From Trichomonas vaginalis G3 (Eukaryota > Parabasalia > Trichomonadida > Trichomonadidae): a DNA stretch of 64,000 nt. The stretch lies in NCBI RefSeq assembly GCF_026262505.1, contig NC_067207.1, forward strand, positions 17,824,082 through 17,888,081, in the 5' to 3' direction. A model generated the notes under the pieces. That model searched no databases. It was not told where the DNA came from and saw only the letters and a program-made list of their open reading frames with translations. The translations under genes and the position numbers were made by a program. This document shows positions 9,981-19,714 of the stretch, in pieces. Each line of letters begins with the position of its first letter. The stretch's first letter is position 1.

Positions 9981-11160
9981 ATGTGTCCATTTAGAGACTA
10001 TAACAAAGCAGTCGAGAATTTGAAACGTTTAGTCATTTATGTTGACTCTGCCCCAGAATGTTATGTCATGAAAGAATGGGATGTTGTCTTTAACAAACCA
10101 AGAGCAACAATAGTTTCAGAACAAGAATGTAGACAGAAACTTAAGAAAAATAAAAGTCGTACAAGTTGGCATGAAGATGTTAGATGCTTGGGATATCTTA
10201 TTGTCAAAACTTGAAGATTTTTCAGTTCGAGGTATAAAGTTCTATACACCTTCTCCAAACTTTTATTCTATCTTCACTGGATATAAATACGAACAAGTAG
10301 AATGGAAACACAGTATTATAGAAGCTTGGTTAGACCATGTCAAAGAAATATGCAATGGAAACGAAAAGGTTTATGAGTATATCTTATGTTGGTTTGCAAA
10401 CATCTTACAACATCCAAGTGCTAAAAATGAAACTGCTCTCATTATAATTGGAAAACAAGGAACAGGTAAGAATACTTTCTTTACAGATATCTTATGCAAA
10501 CTGTTAGAAGGTTATTCGAACCCTAATATGACAAACTTAGAAAACATCTGTGGCAAGTTTAACTCCTCAATAGAGAATATGAAACTTATAGTTTGCAATG
10601 AACTTCAAAGTATAGATACAACAAAAGTTTTGAACTCAGATGCTTTGAAGAGTCTTATAACAGACAAAGTTGGAGTTGTTGAAAGAAAGTATAAAGACCA
10701 AAGAGTTTGTGAAAATGTTGCAAACTTCATTATGGTTTCAAACAATGCTGTTCCGATGAAGTTAGAAAGTTCTGACAGAAGATATGTAGTTGTCAGAACG
10801 TCAGATTCTCATATGCAAGATACAGAATATTTTGACGACTTAGCAGAAACTTTGACATCTGACTTTTACAACCACTTGTTCTCATATTTCATGACATTAG
10901 ATATTTCTAAGTTCAATCCAAGACAAATTCCACATACCGAAGAGAGACAAACATTGTTAGAAGCAAACAAGAGTGTATATGAACTGTTCATAGATGAAAC
11001 TGACTTTGTGTCATTAGATGAAAGGTCTTTATATGATGAATATAAACAATATTGTCAAGAATATGGTTATATGGCAGCTTCTAAACGAACATTCTTGGCA
11101 AATGTCAAAAGTCTTTTAGATGTTCAGAATGGTGTATATACAAAGAAAATTTTTTTCTGA
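9981..11160 (+). pseudogene. Superfamily 3 (D5/DUF5906-like) helicase
   Basis: A helicase gene with clear SF3 motifs: Walker A (IIIGKQGTGKNTFF), Walker B-like KLIVCNEL, motif C NFIMVSNN and an arginine finger region SSDRRYVVVR, followed by a C-terminal winged-helix-like segment. SF3 helicases unwind viral DNA as hexameric rings and are usual in virophages and large DNA viruses. The family resembles DUF5906 primase-helicases. About one break is present near the N-terminal side, and no complete primase domain is visible. It sits between the penton candidate and the packaging ATPase. Confidence 0.75.
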
Positions 11161-11201
11161 GTAAATTTTAAAAAAAAATATTTTTTTATCCGATAGAAAA
11201 G

Positions 11202-11620
11202 ATGACAAAATTCATCTCAGTAAACAAGTACATGTCAGGACTTAAAGAAGAACTAGACCCATTCACATATTTGAATGTTTACTTCTACCATTTTGAAAAG
11301 TCTTCATTCAGCAAAGTTTGGAACATCGAACCAGTTAAGTTTGCTATTGTGACTAAAAATGGTGCGAAATTTGAAGACTTAGACATAGAAGGTTTGTTAG
11401 CAGTCAAAGAAAGTTTTGCAGAAGGTTCTCAAACCTTAAAGAAGGCAAAGCATACAAACTTGTTATACCTTATGAACCAAAGAAAGCAGACGACTATGAA
11501 TATTATGAGTCTAAGATAGTTGAAGTTCAAGGTAAATTGGGTAAAAAGATTTTAGAGTCTAAGCCAGTGTTTGCCCCTAAAGAGGAAGAGAACATTGACA
11601 TTGACCCAGAAATGTTCTAA
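11202..11620 (+). pseudogene. Small unknown protein after the helicase
   Basis: This gene of about 138 codons opens at the ATG at 11202 after an A/T-rich tract. The N-terminal part is mixed alpha/beta in composition (DPFTYLNVYFYHF, VWNIEPVKFAIV) and the end is acidic (EEENIDIDPEMF). A helper protein of replication is possible from its place between helicase and ATPase, but no family is recognised. It looks interrupted about once. Confidence 0.5.
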
Positions 11621-11636
11621 AAATAAAATTTTATTT

Positions 11637-12087
11637 TTACATGTCAAATTTCTTTTTCTCTGGAACTGGTTCAGGTTCTTTCTTCTCTTCTTCTACTTTC
11701 TTTTCTTTCTTTTCTTTTCTTCTTTTCTGGTGGAGTTATGTCAAATTTGGCGCAACTATATTTATGTAAAAGTTCTTTGTCCTTTAATAGCTCATCTATT
11801 CTGTTTTCTATTTCATCTTCAAGAACAGCGCATGTGTCTTCTTTGCATTCTAAGAACTTTTGTTGGACTTCATCTTTCCAATCGGTTCATCTCTGTCAAC
11901 AAGTCTGTCATTGACAAATTTTAAGACTGCTCTGCTTAATGTTTTATGGTTCTTGTCATATTCCCAGAAACAGAAACTTTAGAACAAATTCACCTTTCTT
12001 GTTTACACTATGTAAGATTTTATGGTCGACAGATGTTTTGCTGTCGAAAAGCTTGTCTCGAATATAGATAGCGAAATCACTAGACAT
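11637..12087 (-). pseudogene. Small minus-strand gene remnant, charged tail
   Basis: The minus strand shows a gene beginning SSDFAIYIRDKLFDSK at an ATG at 12087 and ending in a Pro/Glu/Lys-rich tail (EPVPEKKKFDM) just before a stop at 11637. It is converging on the preceding gene and divergent from the ATPase, whose ATG is 36 bases away. Two to three breaks are apparent. No family is recognised. Confidence 0.45.
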
Positions 12088-12122
12088 TTTCTAAAAGATA
12101 AAAATTTTAATTTTCTAAAAAT

Positions 12123-12995
12123 ATGTTAGAAAAAAAGTTTGCTGACATTGACAAAAATTTGAGAATGTTTTAAACAAGAACAAGAGGAAGTTAGAAAATG
12201 CTCAGATAAAGCCTATACATGACAAGTTCTTATTTGCTCAGAATGGTATAACAGGTCTAATTGCACCACCTGGGTCGGGTAAGACTTTCACTTATCTTAA
12301 AATGGCTGCACAACAACAAGAACTAGATGAGAAGAACCATTCTATGAGTTAGTTGTTATTTGTAGTACTTCTGGTCAATTTGACCAAACCGTCATTCGTT
12401 CAAAGATATTATAAAGAAGTCTAAGTTAGTATTTATAAAGGATACTGAGTTGTTAGATTGGATAAAGAAGTACCAAAGAAGAGTTTTGAAGTACAATGCT
12501 ATAAATGAGTATATAAATTCTAAGTTTAAAGACCCAAATGAGGAAATGCAGAGAATATTAGAGAAGAAACACTTCAGAAACAAACAGAAAGAGATAGAAT
12601 ACATTTCGAAGAAATTGCAATCTTACGATTGGAAGACTTACCCTCATAGATGTCTTCTTATCTTAGATGATGATTCGCCTCTCATCCTTTGTTAAAGAAC
12701 AGAGAACAAGACATGTGTCGAATTCTTAAGAAGCTCAGACACTTTAACATCTCAGTCGTAATATGTGTACAGACAGCAAAGAGTTTAAGTAAGGATGTTA
12801 AAAGAATACTTACTGACATTATACTTTTCCCCGGATTGTCCGAAGACGATTTCATGGAACTTATGAAAAGTCCATGGCAGGTAAGTTTGACAGATATGAA
12901 CTCTGGAGAAGTATAAAGTCATACAAGACCCTCATACTTCTTTCAGAATTCATATCTACGCAAACAAAGTTCAAATTGTAAAAAGTCAAGCTTGA
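12123..12995 (+). pseudogene. FtsK/HerA-type genome-packaging ATPase (A32-like)
   Basis: The remains of the Polinton packaging ATPase are readable: Walker A in GLIAPPGSGKTFTY near the start, a Walker B region LLILDD, and the helix-strand block FNISVVICVQTAKSLSKDVK followed by FPGLSEDDF, typical of the family's sensor segment. The enzyme would pump element DNA into capsids. The gene is about 290 codons, the normal size, but carries about five breaks and is the most eroded core gene of this copy. Confidence 0.72.
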
Positions 12996-13068
12996 AAAAT
13001 AAAGAGTTCATTACTCTGCGCTTTTGAAGGCGACCCCGAAAAAAGTCTGTCTCGCTGTTCTTCACTGT

Positions 13069-13127
13069 TTTCATAGAGTTTTGGCGACTGGGGTTTTTTA
13101 CCTACTCGCTGTTCTTCACGATTTTCA
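13069..13127 (-). repeat. Copy of a mobile repeat also found inside a gene of Polinton B
   Basis: Read on the minus strand, these 59 bases nearly match 62914-62972 in copy B, where the same repeat lies in frame in a KilA-N gene. The block contains GAAGAACAGCGAG and CCCCAGTCGCCAAAACTC. Here it is non-coding. Close by, at 13143-13158, is a CTCGG/CCGAG hairpin that also recurs in B at 61772-61787. Confidence 0.7.
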
Positions 13128-13188
13128 TACGGAATCTCTTCCCTCGGTTTTCCGAGGGAAGCAAGCATATGAGGAAATTCATGATTTT

Positions 13189-13695
13189 TTGTTGCTGAAT
13201 TCAGCAAAAATATAATTTAGGTGAAGTGGTGAGATCTCACCCGTTTTTCACCCGTTTCTCACCTGTTTTTTTCACAAGCGTTTACATGAATTGTACGATG
13301 TATATTTGAAATCCTAAACAGTTTCGTCAAATACAAAAAAATAAAAAAATGACACTTTTTCATTAGATAACTGTTATTTTTGACGAAGTGAACATTAACA
13401 CTTCGTCAAAAAAAATCCCTGAAATCATATCTTTTATACAAAAAAGAAAAAAATGACACTTTTTCATTAGATAACTGTTTATTTTTTGACGAAGTGAACA
13501 TTAACACTTCGTCAAAAAATCCCTGAAATCATATCTTTTATACAAAAAAATGAAGAATAAATAAAATAAAACTAACTTTATTTTTTTTATTTCGGGAAAA
13601 TTCATGAAAATTCATGAGGTGAGAAAACAGGTGAGAAAACAGGTGAGATCTCACCTCTTCACCTAAACATTATTTTTACTGAATTCAGCAACAAA
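13189..13695 (-). other. Accessory-cassette remnant between two palindromic sites
   Basis: Both ends carry the same site in inverted orientation: a GAATTC palindrome (TTGCTGAATTCAGCAA, 13190-13205 and 13679-13694) beside a GGTGA hairpin (13221-13266 and 13617-13671). In B the same pair brackets a complete 304-residue gene (60564-61478). Here only the last few codons of that gene survive, near 13275-13312 on the minus strand. The rest of the interval is repeats. Relative to the element, the orientation is the same as in B. Confidence 0.65.
13331..13539. repeat. Two-copy tandem repeat with CTTCGTCA hairpin
   Basis: Units of 106 and 103 bp (13331-13436, 13437-13539) are almost identical. Each has an initiator-like GACACTTTTTCATTAG and a hairpin TGACGAAGTG-AACATTAA-CACTTCGTCA. 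A third unit begins at 13540 but is not completed. No gene is present. Confidence 0.85.
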
Positions 13696-13962
13696 ATTCA
13701 AATTGTAAAAAGTCAAGCTTGAAAATCTAATGTTTAGTCTTAGTAAGATGGTAGCTTCTTAAAGCAAATACCATTGCTGAGTTTTTATGTACGTGAAGAA
13801 AGTACAATGAATTCAATTACGAGTACAATTGCAATGACAACTAAGGCAACTATTTTTTGTCTTTTGCCAGCAAGGTACTTCTTCTCTTCCAATGGTTCGC
13901 AGAACTATACTCACTCATGAGAAATGCCAAAATGGTTTAATAGAAAAAGTGTCATTTTTTTC
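13696..13962. other. Short non-coding stretch with ATPase-end echo
   Basis: Bases 13697-13722 repeat the sequence at the end of the ATPase gene (12970-12995), so the cassette remnant at 13189-13695 looks inserted beside a duplicated boundary. The remainder, to the initiator-like TCATTTTTTT at 13952, shows no convincing gene. Confidence 0.5.
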
Positions 13963-14155
13963 ATGTCCGAAGACTCGAAGGTGCAACACTTCCAAAATAC
14001 CGACGAACTCAGAAGAGCAGCATGGCAGTATCTTCTTGACAACTTCTTTGAGTTCTCAGGTACACCCTTGGAAAATGCTGAAACTCCGACACAGAGAATT
14101 TGGAGAAATTGCACTCCAATACTACATTGACAAACAAAGGGTAAACAAAGGGTAA
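13963..14155 (+). pseudogene. Small unknown gene remnant with initiator
   Basis: An ATG at 13963 follows AGTGTCATTTTTTTC, a good trichomonad initiator, and opens a helix-rich peptide (DELRRAAWQYLLDNFFEF). About one break is apparent before its end. The 3' side carries three copies of GGGTAAACAAA. Function unknown. Confidence 0.4.
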
Positions 14156-14206
14156 ACAAAGGGTAAAATAAGACTAAAAACTTAACGTTTAAAAAGTGAC
14201 ATTTTT

Positions 14207-14405
14207 ATGAGCTCCGAGTCACCGAGAAAACTTGTCAGATGTTAGCCTTACTTCCCTGAGGAGGATGGAAGCGTTACATACGTAAGGTTCAAAAACAAAC
14301 GAACCTGGAATTGCGTACCAAATTCGCAATTACATGACCATGGAAGAGTACGAAAGGTTCCTACAAGAGAAACCAGCTCTAAACAACTCCGAAAAGAAGG
14401 AATAA
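14207..14405 (+). pseudogene. Small unknown gene remnant
   Basis: This follows AAAGTGACATTTTT and starts with the ATG at 14207. Readable pieces include FPEEDGSVTYVRFKNKR and an end MEEYERFLQEKPALNNSEKK. About two breaks are apparent. It lies between the previous remnant and a convergent gene. Function unknown. Confidence 0.35.
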
Positions 14406-14433
14406 AAAGTTTAACTCGTAATTGTTTATTTTT

Positions 14434-15022
14434 TTACTGGTATGGGCAAGCTGCAAGAATGAAGTCGACTATCTCAGTCTTTGTCTTGACCAGTTGGACG
14501 GCTCTTGCGAGTACGTCTGTTTTGCGGTCTCCAGCTGGTGTCTGACCTTCGTAATTGCGCATGTTCTTGAGAGCTCCAACTGTAAATGATTGTAGGATGA
14601 AGAGTCTCTCAGACTGCTTGAGGTAGTCTTCACGGTCACGAACCGAATCTGTGGTACGAGTCGAATTGGTCGACCTTAGGGAAGAGACTGAAAGCCTGTC
14701 GTCTTCCATAGGGCTGTGGCATAATCTTTGCGTAAACGGTTCAGGACCTTCTTCGAACCTTGGTCTCTCTTCGATTTGGATTGAGATGGAATTGTTGGGG
14801 TGGAGCTTGCTGGAACATCCAAGGGTTGGGGAAGTAAGGCATAGGCTGAGGAGGAGGGTAGTTCGGGAAGCCTTGTGGTAGGTAGTAACCTTGAGGTGGA
14901 AATTGGTAGTAATTTGGTGGAGGGACTTGCTGGAACTGAGGTTGCTGAGGAGACTGTTGTGGTTCTGCAGCTTTCGGTTCTTCTGGTTTGGGAATGGACT
15001 CGGTTGGTGGGACGTCGGACAT
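14434..15022 (-). pseudogene. Pro/Gln-rich protein, left member of the divergent pair
   Basis: The protein starts MSDVPPTES at 15022, continues with a Pro/Gln/Tyr-rich region (PPPNYYQFPPQGYYLPQGFP) and ends with a more conserved-looking helical part (RDREDYLKQSERLF, KTKTEIVDFILAACPYQ). About two breaks are present. Related starts (MSHVPPTES, MSDVPLPE) occur in B at 59708 and 63904, each across a tandem array from an EGFDEAIY-type gene, so this is one half of a recurring divergent pair. Function unknown. Confidence 0.55.
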
Positions 15023-15032
15023 TCGTTTGTGT

Positions 15033-15335
15033 CCTGTCGGAAGGAAAAATTTTTCCTGTCGGAAGGAAGAACTTTTCCTGTCGGAAGGAAAAACTTTTTC
15101 TGTCGGAAGGAAAAACTTTTTCTGTCGGAAGGAAAAACTTTTTCTGTCGGAAGGAAAAACTTTTTCTGTCGGAAGGAAAAACTTTTTCTGAAGTTCGACC
15201 AAAAAGTTCTCAATTTTCGAAAATTTGAATGGTTTACGGACGGACAACTGGAAGAGTTCTTCCTGTCGGAAGGAAAAATTTTTTCTGTCGGAAGGAAAAT
15301 TTTTTCCAGTTGTCGGGAAAATATTTTCCTGTCGG
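15033..15335. repeat. 22-bp tandem array between divergent genes (A)
   Basis: Seven units of CTGTCGGAAGGAAAAACTTT type run 15033-15190. After a spacer (15191-15256) containing TTCTCAATTTTCGAAAATTT, further units and one TTTTTCCAGTTGTCGGGAAA unit follow up to the ATG at 15336. The spacer recurs in B near 63775-63825 in reverse complement. All ORFs read through the array are artefacts of its periodicity. Confidence 0.9.
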
Positions 15336-15710
15336 ATGGAAGGACTCGGAATGCCAGAAGGATTTGACGAGGCAATTTACCTAATTGAAATTAACGACCG
15401 CGTAAAAGACTACTTGCGCAAGGTAATGAAGCCCAAGGTCAAGTTCACCACTATTTCTGGAAGGTCTACACTTCAGCTCGAGACTTCGACTGGAATTCCA
15501 ATTCAAATACCAGACGGGACAGCCTACGATGGCATAAAGGACGCCAAAAGAGAAGCTCTTGTTAAGTTCCTAAACAAACGTCCTTGGATAAAAATACCAA
15601 ACAAGGAGAACCCCCTACCCCATATGAAATTGGCAATTCAGTCTCTCCTTCACTTCTCGGGTCAGCCGTTCTACATAACCTGTGAAGGCGACATCCAACC
15701 AGTTCAGTAA
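15336..15710 (+). CDS. Conserved 124-residue protein, right member of the divergent pair
   Basis: The start is the ATG at 15336 or 15351; longer openings run through the array. Key segments are FDEAIYLIEIN near residue 10, a TSTGIPIQIPDGTAYD block near residue 50, and an end LLHFSGQPFYITCEGDIQPV that is identical in the B homologue at 58984-59349. The strict conservation of the end suggests a real small folded protein. No family is recognised. It faces the Pro/Gln-rich gene across the array. Confidence 0.65.
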   Translation: MEGLGMPEGFDEAIYLIEINDRVKDYLRKVMKPKVKFTTISGRSTLQLETSTGIPIQIPDGTAYDGIKDAKREALVKFLNKRPWIKIPNKENPLPHMKLAIQSLLHFSGQPFYITCEGDIQPVQ

Positions 15711-15752
15711 ACCTTAACGTTTAGAGTAAAAACATTTTTTTTCATTTTTTGA

Positions 15753-16336
15753 ATGAAGCAAGTTAAATTCGTCCCACACCAATCTCAATGGACCGATGAA
15801 GAGTTTCAAGCCATAATTGAAGACGTTGAGAACGACATAGACGGCGAACTTGAAGGAGTTCAAACCACAATTGCAACCAAAATTGCAGGAGTCAAGGAAC
15901 AGATAGCTCCACTTAAAGCTACCAAAGCTACTCTTGACCTCATGGATAGTTACCGTTTAGATGTCAAGAGTGGAATAAGACATTTAAAATTAAAACTTCT
16001 AAACTACGAAGCTATACTCCAAAAGTTAGCAGAAATGAGAAGACTTTACCAGAGCTACTTACATGTAAGGACTTACCTTCAAGCAGTCCGACCAAAGATG
16101 AATTTGTTGACATTGTCCCAATTTTGTCCGAAAGTCAGCTCAGATGTTTCGAACTGCTCCCAACATATCCGGAATATGAACGTTTGCCTGAACTCTTCCA
16201 CAATCTCAAAAAACGTTTTTTGGTTCTCATGTTCCAAACTTTTATCGGAAGAGACAACAAACGTTCAGAAGAAGAACAAGATATTATTTTAAACTTGTTG
16301 TATGACATAACTGTCATAACAAGCTTTTTGAAGTAA
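15753..16336 (+). pseudogene. Coiled-coil accessory protein
   Basis: Start at ATG 15753 just after TCATTTTTTGA, an initiator-like motif with a leader of under ten bases. The N-terminal 110 residues are helical (TDEEFQAIIEDVENDIDGEL, GIRHLKLKLLNYEAILQKL), and the C-terminal part is also helical, ending ITVITSFLK. One break is apparent. B has no equivalent. Function unknown. Confidence 0.5.
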
Positions 16337-16368
16337 AACCGCCATTCTCAAACCACTTCATTTTTTCG

Positions 16369-16608
16369 ATGTCCGAACAAGCACCGAAGCCAAACTCAAT
16401 GGCAGATGTCCTTTCAAGGTTGACAGACAAGCGCCCAGTTCAAATTCAAATTGCCCAATTGAACGCTCATCTGTCAAACACCATTCAGACTCTCCAAAGT
16501 AGTCTTATGGAAGAGATAACCAATCTCAAAGTCGATGTCCTCACGAACCAAGCTTCCAATAAGAAATGCCTGAACGATTTCGCGGAAATCTTGCGCAATA
16601 CAACATAG
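16369..16608 (+). CDS. 79-residue helical protein before the HNH gene
   Basis: TCATTTTTTCG lies immediately before the ATG at 16369, the same promoter form as its neighbour. The peptide is helical (SRLTDKRPVQIQIAQLNAHL, TLQSSLMEEITNLKVDVL). It overlaps the beginning of the HNH reading by 43 bases, so the two could have been one gene originally. I cannot decide. Confidence 0.45.
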   Translation: MSEQAPKPNSMADVLSRLTDKRPVQIQIAQLNAHLSNTIQTLQSSLMEEITNLKVDVLTNQASNKKCLNDFAEILRNTT

Positions 16609-17027
16609 AGAACCAAAACCTTGCCCGACTCATCTACCGTTTCTTCGAAGAGATAGACGCCATCTGGAAGGCACTCGGAAAGGACAGAACATGCAACACC
16701 GTACTTCGTGAGTACCAAATTGAAGAAGGAGTTGTCGAGGAAGAAGAGGAAGAAGAAGAAGTTTGGGCAACCCTTGTTGCCGATGACACTTACGAAATTT
16801 CCCAACCCTACCCATACAAAATCCGCAACAAGGAGACAGGCAAGGTTCTTACCCCAGTCCTCAACAACTTGGGACACTTGAACCTTAACCTTCGGAATCG
16901 CGGTTCAATCTCCATGGGCAAGCTTGTCGCAATTCAATGGGTTCCAAATCCAGACAAGAAGACGAAGGTCAGACACATTGACGGTGACAAGCTCAACAAC
17001 CGTAAGGAGAACCTCGAGTGGTTCTAA
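16566..17027 (+). CDS. HNH homing-type endonuclease (NUMOD4/HNH_3 like)
   Basis: The C-terminal 80 residues match the NUMOD4 plus HNH pattern of phage homing endonucleases: a strand-rich start (YEISQPYPYKIRNKETGKVL) and the zinc/catalytic region IDGDKLNNRKENLEWF. The N-terminal 70 residues are helical with a Glu run. HNH enzymes of this class cut DNA at specific sites and spread as selfish genes. It is found only in copy A, between the coiled-coil gene and the polymerase, so it probably came in as an accessory gene. The true start is uncertain. Confidence 0.65.
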   Translation: MPERFRGNLAQYNIENQNLARLIYRFFEEIDAIWKALGKDRTCNTVLREYQIEEGVVEEEEEEEEVWATLVADDTYEISQPYPYKIRNKETGKVLTPVLNNLGHLNLNLRNRGSISMGKLVAIQWVPNPDKKTKVRHIDGDKLNNRKENLEWF

Positions 17028-17075
17028 GAGTAAAAAATTTTATTTTAGGGGGAAACCCCAAGTAAATTTAGGTGT

Positions 17076-17339
17076 TTATTTGGATAAGTATGTTAAATTA
17101 AGGGCAATTTGCAAAATTAGTTCCCGACTTTTGAATTGGACTCTTTCGTTATCCCAGTTGCGTAGGAGGTCGTCCCAGAGAAGTTGGTAGAATTGCCAAT
17201 CCAAGGACGATTTGTCCTCCCAGGCATTGAGGATGTACTGCTCGTAGAGTTTCATGACCTCTGCCTTGCACCAGACACCCTCTCCCTTGGAACGTAAGGC
17301 TTCTTCGAAGTGCTCGAATGCGATTGGCTGCTTGACCAT
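17076..17339 (-). CDS. Unknown 87-residue helical protein
   Basis: The ATG at 17339 follows AGTGTCATTTCGG on the minus strand, a good initiator. The protein is helical and Trp-rich (AFEHFEEALRSKGEGVW, SLDWQFYQLLWDDLLRNW). It is convergent with the HNH gene. B lacks it. Function unknown. Confidence 0.55.
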   Translation of the reverse strand: MVKQPIAFEHFEEALRSKGEGVWCKAEVMKLYEQYILNAWEDKSSLDWQFYQLLWDDLLRNWDNERVQFKSRELILQIALNLTYLSK

Positions 17340-17369
17340 CCGAAATGACACTTTTTGTCCGTTTGGTCA

Positions 17370-17822
17370 ATGTTCGTGTCTCGTGCCATAGTCGACGAAA
17401 ATACAGACAAACAGGTTATATATGAGTTTGAGACCAAGAATGGTGTAACTCGACCTGTCCGATTCAAAGACTCCGAGGGCGACCATGAAATTAAACGGAA
17501 ATTAGCTAGGAAGGAATATAAAAATTTTTTATTTCATGCAATGTTTTATTTCTGTGCCGTCTTCAAGTATGCCCCAATACTTACGCTTGGAGAGGACATG
17601 AACTTCGGTGAAAATTTTGTCCAATTTGAATCGACCCATCTTTTCACCGACCATACCCATTTCAATGAGTTTGTTATAGCCTTCTTCGTTCGTCATGAGT
17701 GCGTCAATGTTCTCATAGTAAACCTTGACTTTCGATTTGACTTCGGAGAAGAATTTGTTGTAGTTGTCAAGTACTGCCTTTGCGAACTGAGGGTAAGACC
17801 AATGTTCGACAATAGGTTTTAA
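17370..17822 (+). CDS. Possible small gene running into the polymerase end
   Basis: An ATG at 17370 opens a charged, protein-like stretch (ENTDKQVIYEFETKNGVTRP) for about 50 codons, divergent from the gene at 17339. After 17528 the frame is simply antisense to the polymerase, so a true gene, if any, ends near there. Weak support. Confidence 0.25.
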   Translation: MFVSRAIVDENTDKQVIYEFETKNGVTRPVRFKDSEGDHEIKRKLARKEYKNFLFHAMFYFCAVFKYAPILTLGEDMNFGENFVQFESTHLFTDHTHFNEFVIAFFVRHECVNVLIVNLDFRFDFGEEFVVVVKYCLCELRVRPMFDNRF

Positions 17823-19681
17823 TGTGGTTACTAAGCCACTTTGACCTTGAGTGAATTCGTACTTCAAAACAAAAGGAGAAAACCTTTCAACAAAGTTGTC
17901 GACCTTCTCATAATGTTTACTCTTCATCTCTTGAGGTTTCTTAATGGAATATCCCCATGTCGAATTCATAAGCAATTTGAGTGTCATTGCAAGTTTGGGG
18001 TTTGAAGCTTTCCTAATATCATACAGTTGTTGTATGACTTTTCCAACTGTATAGTTCCTTCCCGGGAACTCACCATCTTCGTTTGGAATTCCAGTCGGAA
18101 TATATTGGACAAACCTCATGTATGCAGCGTTAAGGTCGACATAGTATATCTTTTCGTTTGAGTCGAACTTGTCGCAACCAATTGGTCCAGTTTGTGGAAA
18201 TTCAAGTGAGTCTCTTATCTTCTGAGAAACTTCTCCTGTTATCTCATAAACGTCGTCGAAGCAACCTGTTTCATATAAAACCTTCTGACCTAACTCAGAG
18301 CTCTCCAATACAATTTGACGTCAATTGGATGTCTCAATGGAAGTTTATTTATAGCATCTTGAAGTTCTTGCAACCTCATTGGAAGTTCTTCTGGTTCAGG
18401 TTGGTATCCGAACAATCCAACTCCTTGTGGAATTGTGTACTTCTTTTGTACTAGAACTTTGTCTGGAACAACTTTTGGTCTTGCTAACAGTGAAAAGTTT
18501 GTTTCGTCTTTTGGTACAAAAGTTTCTGTCAGCTTGTCATCTGGAATTGGTTCCAACAAACCTTTCTCGAAAAGAATGTTTACAGCTCTGACAATGTTGC
18601 ACTTGCCTTTTCCGAAAATGGGTTTGTAAGACTTTCGTTCAACATGAAGTGGTTGTGGACAATTACAATCTTCAACCATGGTAAATTGAACTCAACAACA
18701 TAGTCGTCATGTGAAGAACCTTTAGCTGTAGGTATGTTGACTCGGATATTGACATTTGCCAACGGTGCAATTTTTGCCAATTGACCTCTGAGAATGTACC
18801 TTGTCTTCACACATGACTCAAGATACTTCATCTTCTCATCTGTAACAAGACCAGAGTTCCTGAGACATGTAAGAATGCAAGGTTCGTTGACAATTGTTTC
18901 AATTGAATTGTAAATTCCATACCTTGTCAAGTCAATGTCAGACTTATTTATGAAGGGGAAGTATCCAGCATGTTGTCTGACTGCTTGAGGGTTAGGTTGG
19001 TACCATTCGAACTTGACACTTGCAATTCCTTCAATTGCATTCAAAATGTCTGAGTCGGAGTCAACCATTTGTTCTCTCTTTGTAGTCTTGAAAGCGTCAA
19101 GAAGTTTTGCGGCTGTTTGTTCATTGCCATGTGCATAGTAAATGTGACCATCCAAATCTGTTATGGTCAATCTGAGATTGTGTCCTTTCTTATTTCCGTC
19201 TTGTATGGCAGCAAGTACTCCCATGAAGCCTTCTTTGTTCTTTCCTTCGTCAAAGTTTACTGTAAAGGTTCGACCAGATGTAATTTGACTTCTAACTTCA
19301 CGATACTTTTCATATGCATATCTTGTTTCTTTCCATGGGAGCATGACCATCCTCTGCACTACCTTTTTTCCTTCTCAAAGGATGCAATTGTTCGTCATGT
19401 TTCCAGTAGAATCTGGCAAAGCCGTCGTGTCCTTCAACTTGAGGTTCACTAACATCGAAAGGCATGTCCATAAGACGTTCTTCTTCTAACCTCTCTAGTC
19501 TGTTTGGATAATTGGCACGTGCTGTTTCCAAATCCATTTCGTAGCGAAGACCAGACAATTTGTCATAGCCTTTTATGGGTCTTCCCTTCCTATATTTAAA
19601 ATTCTTCGAAACTCTCCAACCATATCCTTGTAACTCTGCTTTTATTCTAGCAGATTTTCTATCGATTCTATATGGGGGCAT
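17529..19681 (-). pseudogene. DNA polymerase B, protein-primed type
   Basis: The reading begins at ATG 19681 (PPYRIDRKSARIKAEL) and ends HCMK at 17531. The polymerase signatures are readable: motif A region YYVDLNAAYMRF, motif B region KLLMNSTWGYSIKK, motif C region VYYENIDAL, and a final KRKYWGILEDG thumb segment typical of organellar/viral type B enzymes (DNA_pol_B_2). It would copy the element using a terminal protein. About 718 codons remain and about three breaks are present. The equivalent gene of B (56771-58924) is nearly the same length. Confidence 0.82.
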
Positions 19682-19714
19682 TTTTATAAAAATAAAAAAA
19701 TATGTTTTTTTTCT

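Noticed and set aside
14434-15375. Long frame of SDRKSFSFRQKKFFL units
   Set aside because: It reads the 22-bp array; the supported protein starts at 15022.
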